64,000 nucleotides of DNA, taken from positions 2,108,001 to 2,172,000 of the forward strand of contig JAXLWL010000002.1 of assembly GCA_046328505.1 (NCBI GenBank), given 5' to 3'. Origin of the DNA: JBDHWG01 sp046328505. Its GTDB lineage: Bacteria; Chloroflexota; Anaerolineae; Epilineales; JAHCIE01. The position numbers and the translations under genes were made by a program. Shown here piece after piece: positions 8,166 through 17,664 of the stretch (positions are counted from its first letter, which is position 1; every line of letters starts with the position of its first letter). The notes beneath the pieces are model-generated. The model searched no databases. It saw only the letters and a program-made list of their open reading frames with translations, and was not told the DNA's origin.

Positions 8166-9959
8166 TCACAGCATGTTCCCGATGTGGCGCAGCCATCCCT
8201 CGACCTCGCCAACCGGATCCGCTGCCCTAATGAGGTCAGCGGTCATTTTCGGAAAAGCGTGTTGCGCGAGCTTTCGCTTGGCAGTGTCAGAGTTCCATTT
8301 TCTTTGCATGCAAACCAGAGCAGGAACATCGTCACAGTCCCCAAATGCAATCGTGACCCCGAGCCCTTGCTGAATTGCCAAAGGATGCAAGTAATTCTCG
8401 ATTTCCCGCTTTCTAGTTTGCGCACCCCAGGATCCATCGGTACGCGCATTGATCTGCGTGATTATTCGTCCATATCGGGTAACATCATTGTCGTAGATGT
8501 GAACCTCGGGACGGCCCAATCCCTTGAGATAGTGATGATTAACCCAATGAGACAGGGTTCCACCACCAAGGACGACGAATGCGACCCTTGGGTCCGTGGA
8601 TAGATCGGGAAGTGTGGCATCAACTTGGTGTAATCCGCGACTGAGGTACTTGAGCGCCTCAACATCCGTCGGCCCTTCGACACAAAGCAGCACCCTCACG
8701 CGATTGTCTGGAACCACGCCTAGCGTAGCAACCATCGCTTCCCAGGTCGCCTCTGTTCCAGCAGTAACACGCGGCTGACAGTCGTCGCCTTTCTGGATGA
8801 ATCGAAAGCTGTCGATTGGCAGGTAACTCGCGAGTCCCGGGCTATGGGTTGTAAGCAAAACCTGGCATCCAGGCTCCAACGCGAGGTCTTGTAGCGACTC
8901 AAGAAGTAGTCGCTGGTTGTGGGGATGCTGTGACGTCTCAGGCTCTTCGATCGCATAGACAATGGTCTCGGATCCGCCCTGTGATAGCCGCCTTTCAGCT
9001 TCGGCTCGGAAGAAACTAACAAGGATCAACCTCCGAACGCCGCTCCCGCGCTTGTTGATGGGAATTCCTTGGTCACTTGTGAGCGCCAGTGAAAATAGCC
9101 CCGCCCATTTGGGTTCTGCTTTGAATTCTGGTGTCAGCTGGCCCGCGAGGTCTGGATCGATCTTCGCAAGAGTCATATGAGTGCGCCCAGCAAGTTCAAC
9201 TGCCTTCTCTCTGACCGCGTCAACCACCTCGGCGAGCTTCTCCCGCACTCGTGGTTGCGCCAGCGCCGTTGAGACCGCCAGTCTCATGGGGTCTTGCACC
9301 TCTGCATCCGAGTCACGACTGGCACGATCGCTTTGGAATAGCGCAAACATCGGTAGATACGAACTCAGCTGTTCCCATATCCGTTTTCCATCTTCCTTGG
9401 CCACAGGCAGCTCAACTTCATGCAAACCCAGGTCTGGGCAGGCATTCCAGATCGCTCGTCTGACGGAAGGGTTACTGTTGAGTTGGACATCCGTGCCATT
9501 GACGCCGAGTTGCCGCAAGCGCCCCTTCAACGCGCTGTTGGTGAGTTCGAGAAGATCGGCATAGCCGTCGGCTGTTGGATGTCGTGCCCGAACGAAGACC
9601 TCCTCCTTTGGCTTCGCGCCGGTACACTTAAATGTCTTCTTGATGCATAATGTTCCCTTCGACGTCAGCAGGTATTCATCGGCAAGGCTCGTCTGTGCTT
9701 GCGAATCCAGCACGAGACCGTCAGGGGGGTCAGCGAACTCACAAGTGATTTCGACTTTGCGATCATCCGCGGCAGAGACATGGCAGTCTTCGCAGTCAAT
9801 CTTGACGATCTGGTTGTTGAAGTAAACTTCAAGCGCCTCCAGTATCGTGGACTTGCCCACATCATTCTTGCCAATAATCGTCGTGAGGTCACCGATTTCG
9901 ATTGTTGTCTCATCACGATAGCATCGAAAGTTCTTGATGGTGACGGAGACCAGTTTCAT
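8166..9959 (-). CDS. OLD-family ATPase/TOPRIM nuclease inside the restriction operon
   Basis: This 597-residue protein joins an ABC-type ATPase to a TOPRIM nuclease, as in OLD and GajA proteins. The Walker A is GKNDVGKST at 30-38, the Walker B is in IVYAIEEPE near 335, and the H-loop TTHSP follows. The TOPRIM glutamate is in CVEGPTDVEAL near 425 and the aspartate in YDNDV near 490. OLD-family enzymes nick or cut DNA and serve in anti-phage systems such as Gabija. No UvrD-like GajB helicase is next to it; instead it sits between hsdM (8 bases away) and the DUF262 gene. Its function may be linked to the type I enzyme or simply co-inherited. Confidence 0.88.
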   Translation of the reverse strand: MKLVSVTIKNFRCYRDETTIEIGDLTTIIGKNDVGKSTILEALEVYFNNQIVKIDCEDCHVSAADDRKVEITCEFADPPDGLVLDSQAQTSLADEYLLTSKGTLCIKKTFKCTGAKPKEEVFVRARHPTADGYADLLELTNSALKGRLRQLGVNGTDVQLNSNPSVRRAIWNACPDLGLHEVELPVAKEDGKRIWEQLSSYLPMFALFQSDRASRDSDAEVQDPMRLAVSTALAQPRVREKLAEVVDAVREKAVELAGRTHMTLAKIDPDLAGQLTPEFKAEPKWAGLFSLALTSDQGIPINKRGSGVRRLILVSFFRAEAERRLSQGGSETIVYAIEEPETSQHPHNQRLLLESLQDLALEPGCQVLLTTHSPGLASYLPIDSFRFIQKGDDCQPRVTAGTEATWEAMVATLGVVPDNRVRVLLCVEGPTDVEALKYLSRGLHQVDATLPDLSTDPRVAFVVLGGGTLSHWVNHHYLKGLGRPEVHIYDNDVTRYGRIITQINARTDGSWGAQTRKREIENYLHPLAIQQGLGVTIAFGDCDDVPALVCMQRKWNSDTAKRKLAQHAFPKMTADLIRAADPVGEVEGWLRHIGNML

Positions 9960-9967
9960 TGTGTACC

Positions 9968-12106
9968 TCAGCTCAGGATCTCATTTAGTAAGCCTTCGCT
10001 CTCTCGTTCCAGAGCGAGGATGTCTGCGCGTATCTGCTCGAGGGAACGCAGAGGCTGCGGTTTATAGAAGTAACGCGTGAACGAAATCTCATAGCCCACT
10101 TTGACACTGTCAGCGTCAATCCAGGCGTCCGGGGCATAGGGCAGCACCTCGCGGCCGAAGAACGCCTCGATACCACCATCCTCCAGCAGAGGTATCTGCT
10201 CCGAGTCGCGCAGGTCGGGGTCTGGCTCATACTCGACGACGGTGGGCAATAAGCTCCGCGTTCGTTTCGCCTCGAACCGGCCGTGCAGCGGGTCAGCCTC
10301 CGCTTTGCCGGGCTTGTGCGTCTTCTTGACGACCGGCGCGCCAGTTTCGTTGCGATGTGCCAGCGCCGTTTGCAGCAGCTTCTGGCGCTTGGGAGTCAGC
10401 TTGACATTCGCAGCATCCAGCAGCGGCTCCAGGGACTCCAGGAAGGCGTTGTAGTCGGCGTGTGGGCCGGCGCCAAGCTTAGCCGCGGCGCGATCAATCA
10501 CATCCGCCAGAACGTTCTCGCCTGCATCAGCGCAGGCATTGCGGAAGCTGGCTCGCGCGGCTGGAGACAGGTCGACGCTGAGACGCAGGGGCCGCTCGAC
10601 AGTCACCTTCCAGTAGCCAAAGGCGGCATTCGGGAATATCTTCGACTGCTCGGCCTCCTTGAAAGCAAGGAAAGTGTCGCAAATGCGCGCGATATCCTCG
10701 TCGGATAGCTCGCAATTCTTCTTGCCCAGGTTCTTGCGCAGCGGCTTGAACCACTGGGTCGCGTCGATGAGCTGCACTTTGCCGCGTCGGTGCGCCGGCT
10801 TGCGGTTGGTGAGCACCCAGATGTAGGTCGCGATGCCCGTGTTATAGAACATATTGAGGGGCAGCGCGACGATCGCCTCCAGCCAATCGTTCTCGATGAT
10901 CCAGCGGCGAATGTTGCTCTCACCCTGCCCGGCGTCGCCTGTGAATAGGGATGATCCGTTGTGCACCTCGGCAATGCGGCTGCCGAGCTTCGTGTCCGTC
11001 TTCATCTTGCTCAGCAGGTTCGCCAGAAAGAGCAACTGCCCATCGCTCGACCGCGTCAGGAGGGAGTAGTTCGAATCGTCATCGTGGGTGATAACGAAGC
11101 GCGGGTCCTTGATGCCGTCCTTGCCGCCTAGGCGCTCCAGGTCGCTCTTCCAGCTTTTGCCGTACGGGGGGTTCGAGAGCATGAAGTCGAACTCGCGGCC
11201 GGGGAAAGCGTCGTTAGACAGCGTCGAATACTCGGGGCCGCCGACGATGTTGTCCGCCGCGTCGCCCTCGCCCTTGAGCAGCAGGTCGGCCTTGCAGATC
11301 GCGTAGGTCTCCGCGTTGATTTCTTGGCCATAGAGATGGGTGGCAACATCCTTGTCGTGCTTTTCAGCTAGCTTCTTCAGCGTTTCCTCGGCAACAGTCA
11401 ACATGCCACCCGTTCCGCACGCGCCATCGTACAGAAGATATGTTCCCGACTCGATGTAGTCGGCGATAGGCAGGAATATCAGGTGGGCCATGAGCTTGAC
11501 GGCGTCGCGAGGTGTCCAGTGCTCACCTGCTTCTTCGTTGTTTTCCATGTTAAAGCGCCGTACCAACGCCTCGAAAATGGTACCCATGGCGTGATTGTCA
11601 AGCCCCGGCTGTCTCACCGAGCCATCGTCGTGGAGGACCGGATACGGACTGAGGTTGACCGCCGGGTCGAGGTACTTCTCGATGAGCGTGCCGAGGGCGT
11701 CGGCCTTCGACAGGCGCGGAATCTGATTGCGGAACTCGAAGTTATTGAGGATGTCTTGCACGTTCGGGGAGAAGCCGTCCAGGTAGTTTTCGAAATCGGC
11801 CTTAAGCTGTTGCTGGCTGGCGCGGTTGCGCAGATCACGCAGGGTGAAGGGCGACGTATTGTAGAAGGCCTGGCTCGCCGCCTGCCGCAAGGCCAGATCC
11901 TGACTTGTGATTCCGGCCCTATCGAGCATCGCTTTTGTGTCGAGGACGTCCTGCTTGGTCGGCTCCAGAACGGCGTCGAGGCGGCGGAGGACGGTCATCG
12001 GCAGGATGACGTCGCGATACTTGCCCCGTACATAGAGGTCGCGCAGAACGTCGTCGGCGATGCCCCAGATAAAGTCTGTGATCCAGTCGAGATTTCGCTG
12101 ATCCAT
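9968..12106 (-). CDS. hsdM: Type I restriction-modification DNA methyltransferase subunit
   Basis: This 712-residue N6-adenine methyltransferase is the first gene of the operon. The SAM-binding motif I is DGACGTGG near 227-234, and the catalytic motif IV is NPPYG at 312-316. The N-terminal helical HsdM_N domain is present (residues 8-150). The C-terminal 150 residues are longer than in the shortest HsdM proteins and may contact HsdS. The start ATG has AAAGG upstream. A TATAAA element at 12153-12158 on the minus strand may be part of its promoter, though no good -35 was seen. Confidence 0.95.
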   Translation of the reverse strand: MDQRNLDWITDFIWGIADDVLRDLYVRGKYRDVILPMTVLRRLDAVLEPTKQDVLDTKAMLDRAGITSQDLALRQAASQAFYNTSPFTLRDLRNRASQQQLKADFENYLDGFSPNVQDILNNFEFRNQIPRLSKADALGTLIEKYLDPAVNLSPYPVLHDDGSVRQPGLDNHAMGTIFEALVRRFNMENNEEAGEHWTPRDAVKLMAHLIFLPIADYIESGTYLLYDGACGTGGMLTVAEETLKKLAEKHDKDVATHLYGQEINAETYAICKADLLLKGEGDAADNIVGGPEYSTLSNDAFPGREFDFMLSNPPYGKSWKSDLERLGGKDGIKDPRFVITHDDDSNYSLLTRSSDGQLLFLANLLSKMKTDTKLGSRIAEVHNGSSLFTGDAGQGESNIRRWIIENDWLEAIVALPLNMFYNTGIATYIWVLTNRKPAHRRGKVQLIDATQWFKPLRKNLGKKNCELSDEDIARICDTFLAFKEAEQSKIFPNAAFGYWKVTVERPLRLSVDLSPAARASFRNACADAGENVLADVIDRAAAKLGAGPHADYNAFLESLEPLLDAANVKLTPKRQKLLQTALAHRNETGAPVVKKTHKPGKAEADPLHGRFEAKRTRSLLPTVVEYEPDPDLRDSEQIPLLEDGGIEAFFGREVLPYAPDAWIDADSVKVGYEISFTRYFYKPQPLRSLEQIRADILALERESEGLLNEILS

Positions 12107-12751
12107 GGTAACCTTTGATTTGGAGAGCGGCGCAGCTTCCTGCCACCGCTATTTATAACGAAGCAAATCGCCTGGTGTTCGGCGTGATGGGCCAAGACAC
12201 CCTCTACAAAGCGACTATTGGTTTGGCTAAGCGCTATTGCAGTAGGTGCGAGCTGAGAAAAGAGGTAGAAGTGGCCGCCACCGTAGACGTGCGCTCATAA
12301 CGCACAATACAGATGACGACCAAATCGCTGCGGCGTTACGCGGCGCGTGTCCAAGCCCCCCCGCAAGCATTTCAGCGCCAAGCCTCAGTATATAACGACA
12401 GCATAGGAGATCGTGTTAAGGGATGATAACACGAGTGGCAGAACTTTCAACGTTGGGCCGCGCCCCTGAGTCAGCCCAGAGTCATTGGTATGGCGCGGAG
12501 TGATGGAGAATAGACCACAAAAGATAGCGCGAGGCTCTGATTTGTAATAGGTAGTACTTGATCTTCCAGTCAGAGCCGCACTTGGAGGCGGGAGCGCAGC
12601 TGACGCTGTGAGGCGTCGGCTCAAGGCCAATGTTAGGCGTAGAAGTTGGCGTGAGGTATGCATGGACTCTGTCCGTGTAGTGTTGCTATCTTGCAGCTAT
12701 GTTATAGTCTGGACGTGCCATCGTCCGCCGCCTCAATCTCACCTCGAATGT
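12107..12751. other. Intergenic region upstream of hsdM
   Basis: No credible gene is seen in these 645 bases. The right part contains an 8-bp inverted repeat (12533-12540 with 12570-12577, GGCTCTGA/TCAGAGCC) with a 29-base loop. The hsdM promoter should lie near 12115-12200. The base composition changes here toward the AT-richer SIR2 gene, which may mark a junction between separately acquired defence modules. Confidence 0.45.
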
Positions 12752-15142
12752 TTACGTGCCTCGGCGCCAGCTCCGTCGCGTACTGAGCAAGAACTGGATG
12801 TCATCCCTTAGCAGTAACAATTCAACCGCTGTTATCTCGCCTTCGAGATAGTCGCAAAGCTGATGAAAAGAGTTCCTGCGATATCTATTACCCTCAAGTA
12901 TCGACTGAACGTACTGCGTGTTGCGGTTGTAATTACTGATCGCTCGCGAGAACCACTCGATCGCCGCTTCTATGTAGGCGATGTATTGATATCTTGTGAC
13001 GCTACATAGCTTTCCGTACAGAAGGGCGACTGTAAACTCTGCGTTATCGATTGTTCGCTCTCGCTGAGCGTCGTGATATGCCTTCATTGCGTAGCCGACT
13101 CCGTCGAGCAGAGCTTGTTCGTTATTTTCGAGACTCAATGTAGCCTTCGCACGCTGTAACCAGTAGTCTGCCGAGTTGTTAAGAGTTGGCTGAAGGCGCT
13201 CGTACAGAGACAATACGACAGGTCTATAGCCGGTTCCATCGCCTTCTTCTGATGTCGGGGAGAGAATGAAATTGATCGCATCGAACATGTACATTTGATG
13301 GGCGACAAATGCAAACTTCGGCAAACTAATAAGGCGAGTCACTATGGTTCCAATCCTTTCGGAAAGCCAGTCAAATCCATTTGTAGTTGCCAGCCTACGA
13401 ATTAATAATGCTAATCCTACCTTCGAATTCACTACAATTTTGTACCTCGAATTGTAGTCTCGCAACTCATCCCTAGATGTCTCAAGCACCTCGACCACTG
13501 GACCTAGCTTTTCGCACAGAGTGAACATTTCATTTGTACGCATTTGGAGCGCGGTCGCGAGACTGCTCCATGCCTTCTGAACAATGGCTGTAACCAGAAG
13601 TACTTCAGTTTCTTCCTCGGTTAGCTCCTTTGTTATTAGAAGATCGGACCGCGCTTTCGGATACTTCTCGATAAAATTGAACGTATTGTCCAAAAGAGTC
13701 TTGTTGCAATCGAAGCGTAGCAAGCCCAAAGCATCTAGTAGACCATTAAGGTCATCACACTCACGCTTCGACAACCTAGGCTGTAGCTCGAAGTCCGCCT
13801 CATCATCGACATATCGCACGAGAGCACCCACAATGTCAGGCTCTGTACGGTTAACGGCAACAATGGCAGCACTGTCATTAGTCTCAAAGGACTTGAGGCA
13901 TCTGGCAAGTGAAGTCGCGCCTTCCGGGGAGAGTACGTTCGTATCGAAGATAAACAAACCATTTCTCACACTGGACAGCTCACCAAGTGCCTCCGTCGAA
14001 ATTGTTGTATTAGACTCGAAAAGATACACCTTTCTTGATATTGCAGAGGAAGCAATGCTGCGAAGAAGCAGCGTTCTGCCTGAATATCTCCTGCCCCTGA
14101 TTAACACTATACGCTTCCCTCTGCTAACTCGTAGGATTTCGTCCTCATTATCCCGCCGCACATAATAATCAGGAATAGAAGTAGTTATTCCTGGTTGCAT
14201 GCCATAGGGATCTCTAAGCAAAAAAGACAGATTGGTTTGTCTATTGCCATTGAGACGACGGAGGTTTGGACTGCTCAAATGAGGAGCAATAAGACTGCCT
14301 ACTTGCGGCTCAGCATTCATTCCCCAGCGCGCTACAGTTTGATAGAATACATCGTAATCTGGAGCAAGAAGAACTGCATTGATTCCATGGGAGGCAAGCT
14401 TCGCCATCTCAAAGTTATTCGGTTTCTCGGCTGTAACGTAAATACTGCTTCGCCCTTCAGGAAATGTATTGTTGTATTCGGCCAGGGCGTACAACAAATC
14501 AATTTCCTGAGTCAAACTACACCCTACGAATAACGTATTTTGTTCGATCAAATCCGTCTTCAGCGAATTCAGCATAGACAGATTTGTGGTAAGACTCCGA
14601 ACATATTGGGCTGTTGAAAAAATGATCTTTGAGGGTTCATCGTATATCAACTCATCTGTGGCATCGCCATGAACCTTGTATACACAAGGTAGTTGCTTGG
14701 ACGTACTTGAGATTGGTCTGTTAGGAACTACTTTATTTCTAAAGGAAGAGTTGCTTTCAATAGCGTCGTCAATATTGAGCGTATAGATGTAGGGCCATGG
14801 GCAGCTGAGGAACGCCTTCCGGTCGCTATTAAGCTTTACTCCAGTGAAGTACTTCCGAATGGTGTCCTTCACATGGGTAGTGGGGACAAAGGCAGGATTG
14901 AGGAAGTATTCGGCCACCTCGGCAAAGCTCTTGTCCTTTAAGTAATCAGCATCGCTTCCAACACGCTCTCTTAAGATAGCTAACATCGTAGTCCTAAATT
15001 CATCAGCAGCAGGAACATAGTCACTTTGTGTCGGAGCTCCCCTAGTAAAGCCTGCTCCCAGAACTGGCACTAAGTTTCTTTTCTGAAGCATCGTTACAAT
15101 CATGGCCTCGGTTGTTCCGTCGTGGAGTTCAAGTACCCTCAT
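12752..15142 (-). CDS. SIR2-domain protein with degenerate STAND-like P-loop (Avs5-like architecture)
   Basis: This 796-residue protein has an N-terminal SIR2-like NADase domain: VLGAGF at 27-32, TLNIDD with N123, KVHGD with H158, and LFVGCSL at 204-210. Both catalytic residues are present. A P-loop-like segment, GRRYSGRT at 350-357, follows, in which Arg356 replaces the usual Lys; a Walker B-like FIFD is near 397-400. The remaining 400 residues are helical and probably sense a phage product. This order matches SIR2-STAND antiviral proteins, which deplete NAD+ on activation. GGAGG lies four bases before the ATG. The gene is clearly AT-richer than its neighbours, a sign of transfer. The STAND assignment is less certain than the SIR2 one. 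Confidence 0.8.
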   Translation of the reverse strand: MRVLELHDGTTEAMIVTMLQKRNLVPVLGAGFTRGAPTQSDYVPAADEFRTTMLAILRERVGSDADYLKDKSFAEVAEYFLNPAFVPTTHVKDTIRKYFTGVKLNSDRKAFLSCPWPYIYTLNIDDAIESNSSFRNKVVPNRPISSTSKQLPCVYKVHGDATDELIYDEPSKIIFSTAQYVRSLTTNLSMLNSLKTDLIEQNTLFVGCSLTQEIDLLYALAEYNNTFPEGRSSIYVTAEKPNNFEMAKLASHGINAVLLAPDYDVFYQTVARWGMNAEPQVGSLIAPHLSSPNLRRLNGNRQTNLSFLLRDPYGMQPGITTSIPDYYVRRDNEDEILRVSRGKRIVLIRGRRYSGRTLLLRSIASSAISRKVYLFESNTTISTEALGELSSVRNGLFIFDTNVLSPEGATSLARCLKSFETNDSAAIVAVNRTEPDIVGALVRYVDDEADFELQPRLSKRECDDLNGLLDALGLLRFDCNKTLLDNTFNFIEKYPKARSDLLITKELTEEETEVLLVTAIVQKAWSSLATALQMRTNEMFTLCEKLGPVVEVLETSRDELRDYNSRYKIVVNSKVGLALLIRRLATTNGFDWLSERIGTIVTRLISLPKFAFVAHQMYMFDAINFILSPTSEEGDGTGYRPVVLSLYERLQPTLNNSADYWLQRAKATLSLENNEQALLDGVGYAMKAYHDAQRERTIDNAEFTVALLYGKLCSVTRYQYIAYIEAAIEWFSRAISNYNRNTQYVQSILEGNRYRRNSFHQLCDYLEGEITAVELLLLRDDIQFLLSTRRSWRRGT

Positions 15143-15666
15143 GATCCCTCCAGTCTATTCTTACGAGCGATCGATGCTTCGCGATATGTTCTAAACGTCG
15201 CCTGAAAGGTAACTTCTTTGGCGACTAACTCGTAATTCAATCGCACCCGGTCGTTAAAGAGAGCACTATACAACACCTGTCGCCCACTGTCGGTGGGCTC
15301 GACCAGTCATATGGAGGCAAATCATAGGTACTTCTGTGGCAAGATCAAGGGCTAAGTGTCGCAACAGCGGCGGAAGGATTGCAGTCACATCAACTATATA
15401 GAGATCGGGTGTGGTCAGGACGCATCCTTAGCTGTTGGGTGACATGACCGCAGCCTAACAGGTACGAATTGGTCATACACTGAGACTTGTCAGACTAAGT
15501 ACTGACTACTACAAGCGCGCGAGAGCCAATTGAGCGTATCTTCCATAGGCTGCATTGACCATTATCTCTTGAGCCAGTTCCCCCTACACTGGTTATTCCA
15601 AGTGTACTTGCCTTGCTTTTTTTGTCAAAACCCGTCCGAGATACATAGCAGCAGCGCTCAAGCCTC
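15143..15666. other. Intergenic region between two SIR2-domain genes
   Basis: These 524 bases hold no recognisable gene. They must contain the promoter of the SIR2-STAND gene to the left. At 15599-15623 a weak 5-bp palindrome (CAAGT/ACTTG) is followed by a run of seven T on the plus strand, a poor terminator candidate. No insertion-sequence ends were seen. Confidence 0.4.
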
Positions 15667-17610
15667 CTAACGCCCGACGCTAAAGTGCAGAAGGGCCAAT
15701 AAGATCACCACTCCGATGACCAGAGTAGCAACCATAACTAGCTCCCTAAGTAGTAGGGAGTGCATAACCTTGAGCGTTTCAAGGACTGACAGTCCAAGCC
15801 GCCATTCCCATGATCCCTCTGTGTCCGCGATAGTTGCGCTGGCTTCTCTCGAGAGCGCAAACGCTAATTCCAACTGCGTTCTGGCCAATTCTGCTTTCAT
15901 GCCCGCTTCCTGGAAGGCGGTCAGCGCTTTGTCATAATAGACGATTGCATCAGACGGAAGCAACCGCGCGAGAAGCCATCCCTTCGCGAAGTATGCAGAT
16001 CCTACTTGGATCGGGTCCTGATTCCACTTCTCGGCGTACTCGATCGCGTTCTCGATAGCCCTGAGCTTTGCATCATAGGGCGCGGTCGGATCGTCGGCAG
16101 CGACAGCGGCAATTGCCATCGGCAGACTTCGAAGATCCTTATCGTTCTGGCGAAACTCTTCCAGCGCTTCGGCAATGAGTGTCTGTCCTCTCTGTGCGAG
16201 GCCGTTCCGCAGTCCGGGAGTGAAAGCAGCAGTCCTCCTATACAATTGGCCCAAGTTCATTTTCGCATTTGCCAGCCCTGCTCGTCCCAATTGCTTGGCT
16301 TCCAGCTCCTCTATCGGGAGTTGCTTGTAAACGGCAATTGCCCGTTCTAGCCAACGTGCACCCGGATGTATACTTGGGATGGTTGGCCAAAAGTACCAGA
16401 AGCGAACGCTTTCGAACGACGAGAGGCTCTCTCCTAGTTTATGAGCAGCTTGCGCATATCGGCATCGGTCGATTTCTTTGCTCGCTAGGATTGCTGATTT
16501 TAGGTGCCGCCGAGCCTGAATGTGATCGCTTAACTCGCGCCTCGCGTAACCTGCAAACAGTAGCGACAGTATATGAAGCTGCGGGTCAGAAACAGTCGCA
16601 GCAAGTTTTTCTAAGCGCTCGGCTGCCCTCTGGTACAATCCCACGCCCACAAGAAGCCAGCCGTAAGCTAGCTCGCGTTGACCTGTGGACCAGTTTGGCG
16701 ACCAGGCCCTTAGTCTAGCCAATCGCTCGTCGAGTTCGCTTGACCTAGGAGCCTCAACTGGAAATCCGTGCGGCACACTCCAAACTGCTGCCAAGTCGCT
16801 GAGTATCTCGACGATATCGCCATTGAATACCAACACGTTGCCGGGATGTCTTGTTGACAGACGGGTCAGATGGTCGGACGGAGTATCACCGCTGCGTATA
16901 CACCAGTAGATGCGCGCGGATGGAATTGTGAGCAGAAGTTCGTTCAGGCTATACCAGATGTCGGGATCGGAGCCGCTGTAGCCCAAGAAGAGTAGCGTAT
17001 GACCGGCTAATGCTTCGCTGAGTAGGCGATGCTTGTTAGCTGACAGTCGCGGACCCATACTGTACAATGTAAAGTTCAGGCTTTCTCGCCGCCTCTCCTG
17101 TTCATCCAGCGAAGCCCCGCCAATCGCGCCGTGGAATTGGAATAGAGTCGGAATTAGCCCAGAGGCGAAGTCGGCATCATGGTAGATAGGCGGCGTGTCA
17201 ATTCCCACGTCCTCGATACATCGGTCCTGGTTAGTGGTGAATACAGCCGGCACCTTGCGCTGTCGGATCGCATTAGCTAGAATAACATGCAATGGATTTG
17301 CGGGGAGACCAGCCATCTGGTTGTAGAGAGCAGCCAGAGCTTTCCTGTCTGGTAGGCCCTCGGCGAGCGCCTGGAGCACAACCTCAGGTGACCGAGAATC
17401 AATTACTTGCTGTTCGTAAGGCCATGCTCCAGACTCCGCAAAGAGGTCTAGATCAGGGAACACACCTTGAAGCCCAGCGCGTAAGAGTCCTCTACCCAAA
17501 GGAAGGCTGGTCGGGCGAAAATACGAAATAGCGGCGCCAAGGAAAGGGATTACCTCTCCTTGCCTAGCAAAATCTTCAACTTCGGTCCTTATTCCTGGCC
17601 AGGGCTTCAT
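15667..17610 (-). CDS. SIR2-domain protein with TPR-like repeats and C-terminal membrane anchor
   Basis: This 647-residue protein has a SIR2-like domain at about 15-270: PFLGAAIS at 22-29, FTTNQD with N127, FQFHGAI with H160, and LLFLGYSGSDPD near 210. Both canonical catalytic residues are kept, so NAD+ hydrolysis is plausible. Residues 300-600 are helical hairpins with a TPR-like pattern. The C-terminus ends in a hydrophobic segment (about 625-643) that would anchor the protein in the membrane. AGGTGA precedes the ATG. It is divergent from the DUF218 gene with only 54 bases between them, so they may share a control region. Likely a defence effector with a TPR sensor; the trigger is unknown. 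Confidence 0.78.
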   Translation of the reverse strand: MKPWPGIRTEVEDFARQGEVIPFLGAAISYFRPTSLPLGRGLLRAGLQGVFPDLDLFAESGAWPYEQQVIDSRSPEVVLQALAEGLPDRKALAALYNQMAGLPANPLHVILANAIRQRKVPAVFTTNQDRCIEDVGIDTPPIYHDADFASGLIPTLFQFHGAIGGASLDEQERRRESLNFTLYSMGPRLSANKHRLLSEALAGHTLLFLGYSGSDPDIWYSLNELLLTIPSARIYWCIRSGDTPSDHLTRLSTRHPGNVLVFNGDIVEILSDLAAVWSVPHGFPVEAPRSSELDERLARLRAWSPNWSTGQRELAYGWLLVGVGLYQRAAERLEKLAATVSDPQLHILSLLFAGYARRELSDHIQARRHLKSAILASKEIDRCRYAQAAHKLGESLSSFESVRFWYFWPTIPSIHPGARWLERAIAVYKQLPIEELEAKQLGRAGLANAKMNLGQLYRRTAAFTPGLRNGLAQRGQTLIAEALEEFRQNDKDLRSLPMAIAAVAADDPTAPYDAKLRAIENAIEYAEKWNQDPIQVGSAYFAKGWLLARLLPSDAIVYYDKALTAFQEAGMKAELARTQLELAFALSREASATIADTEGSWEWRLGLSVLETLKVMHSLLLRELVMVATLVIGVVILLALLHFSVGR

Positions 17611-17664
17611 GGTTGATCACCTCTGATTACTGCTGGAGTCCTGGGAGTCAAGAAGCGCGCTAAC

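Noticed and set aside
12608..12640. Possible integron attC-like core (GTTAGGC) upstream of hsdM
   Set aside because: No matching inverse core site 60-140 bases away and no integrase in the window.
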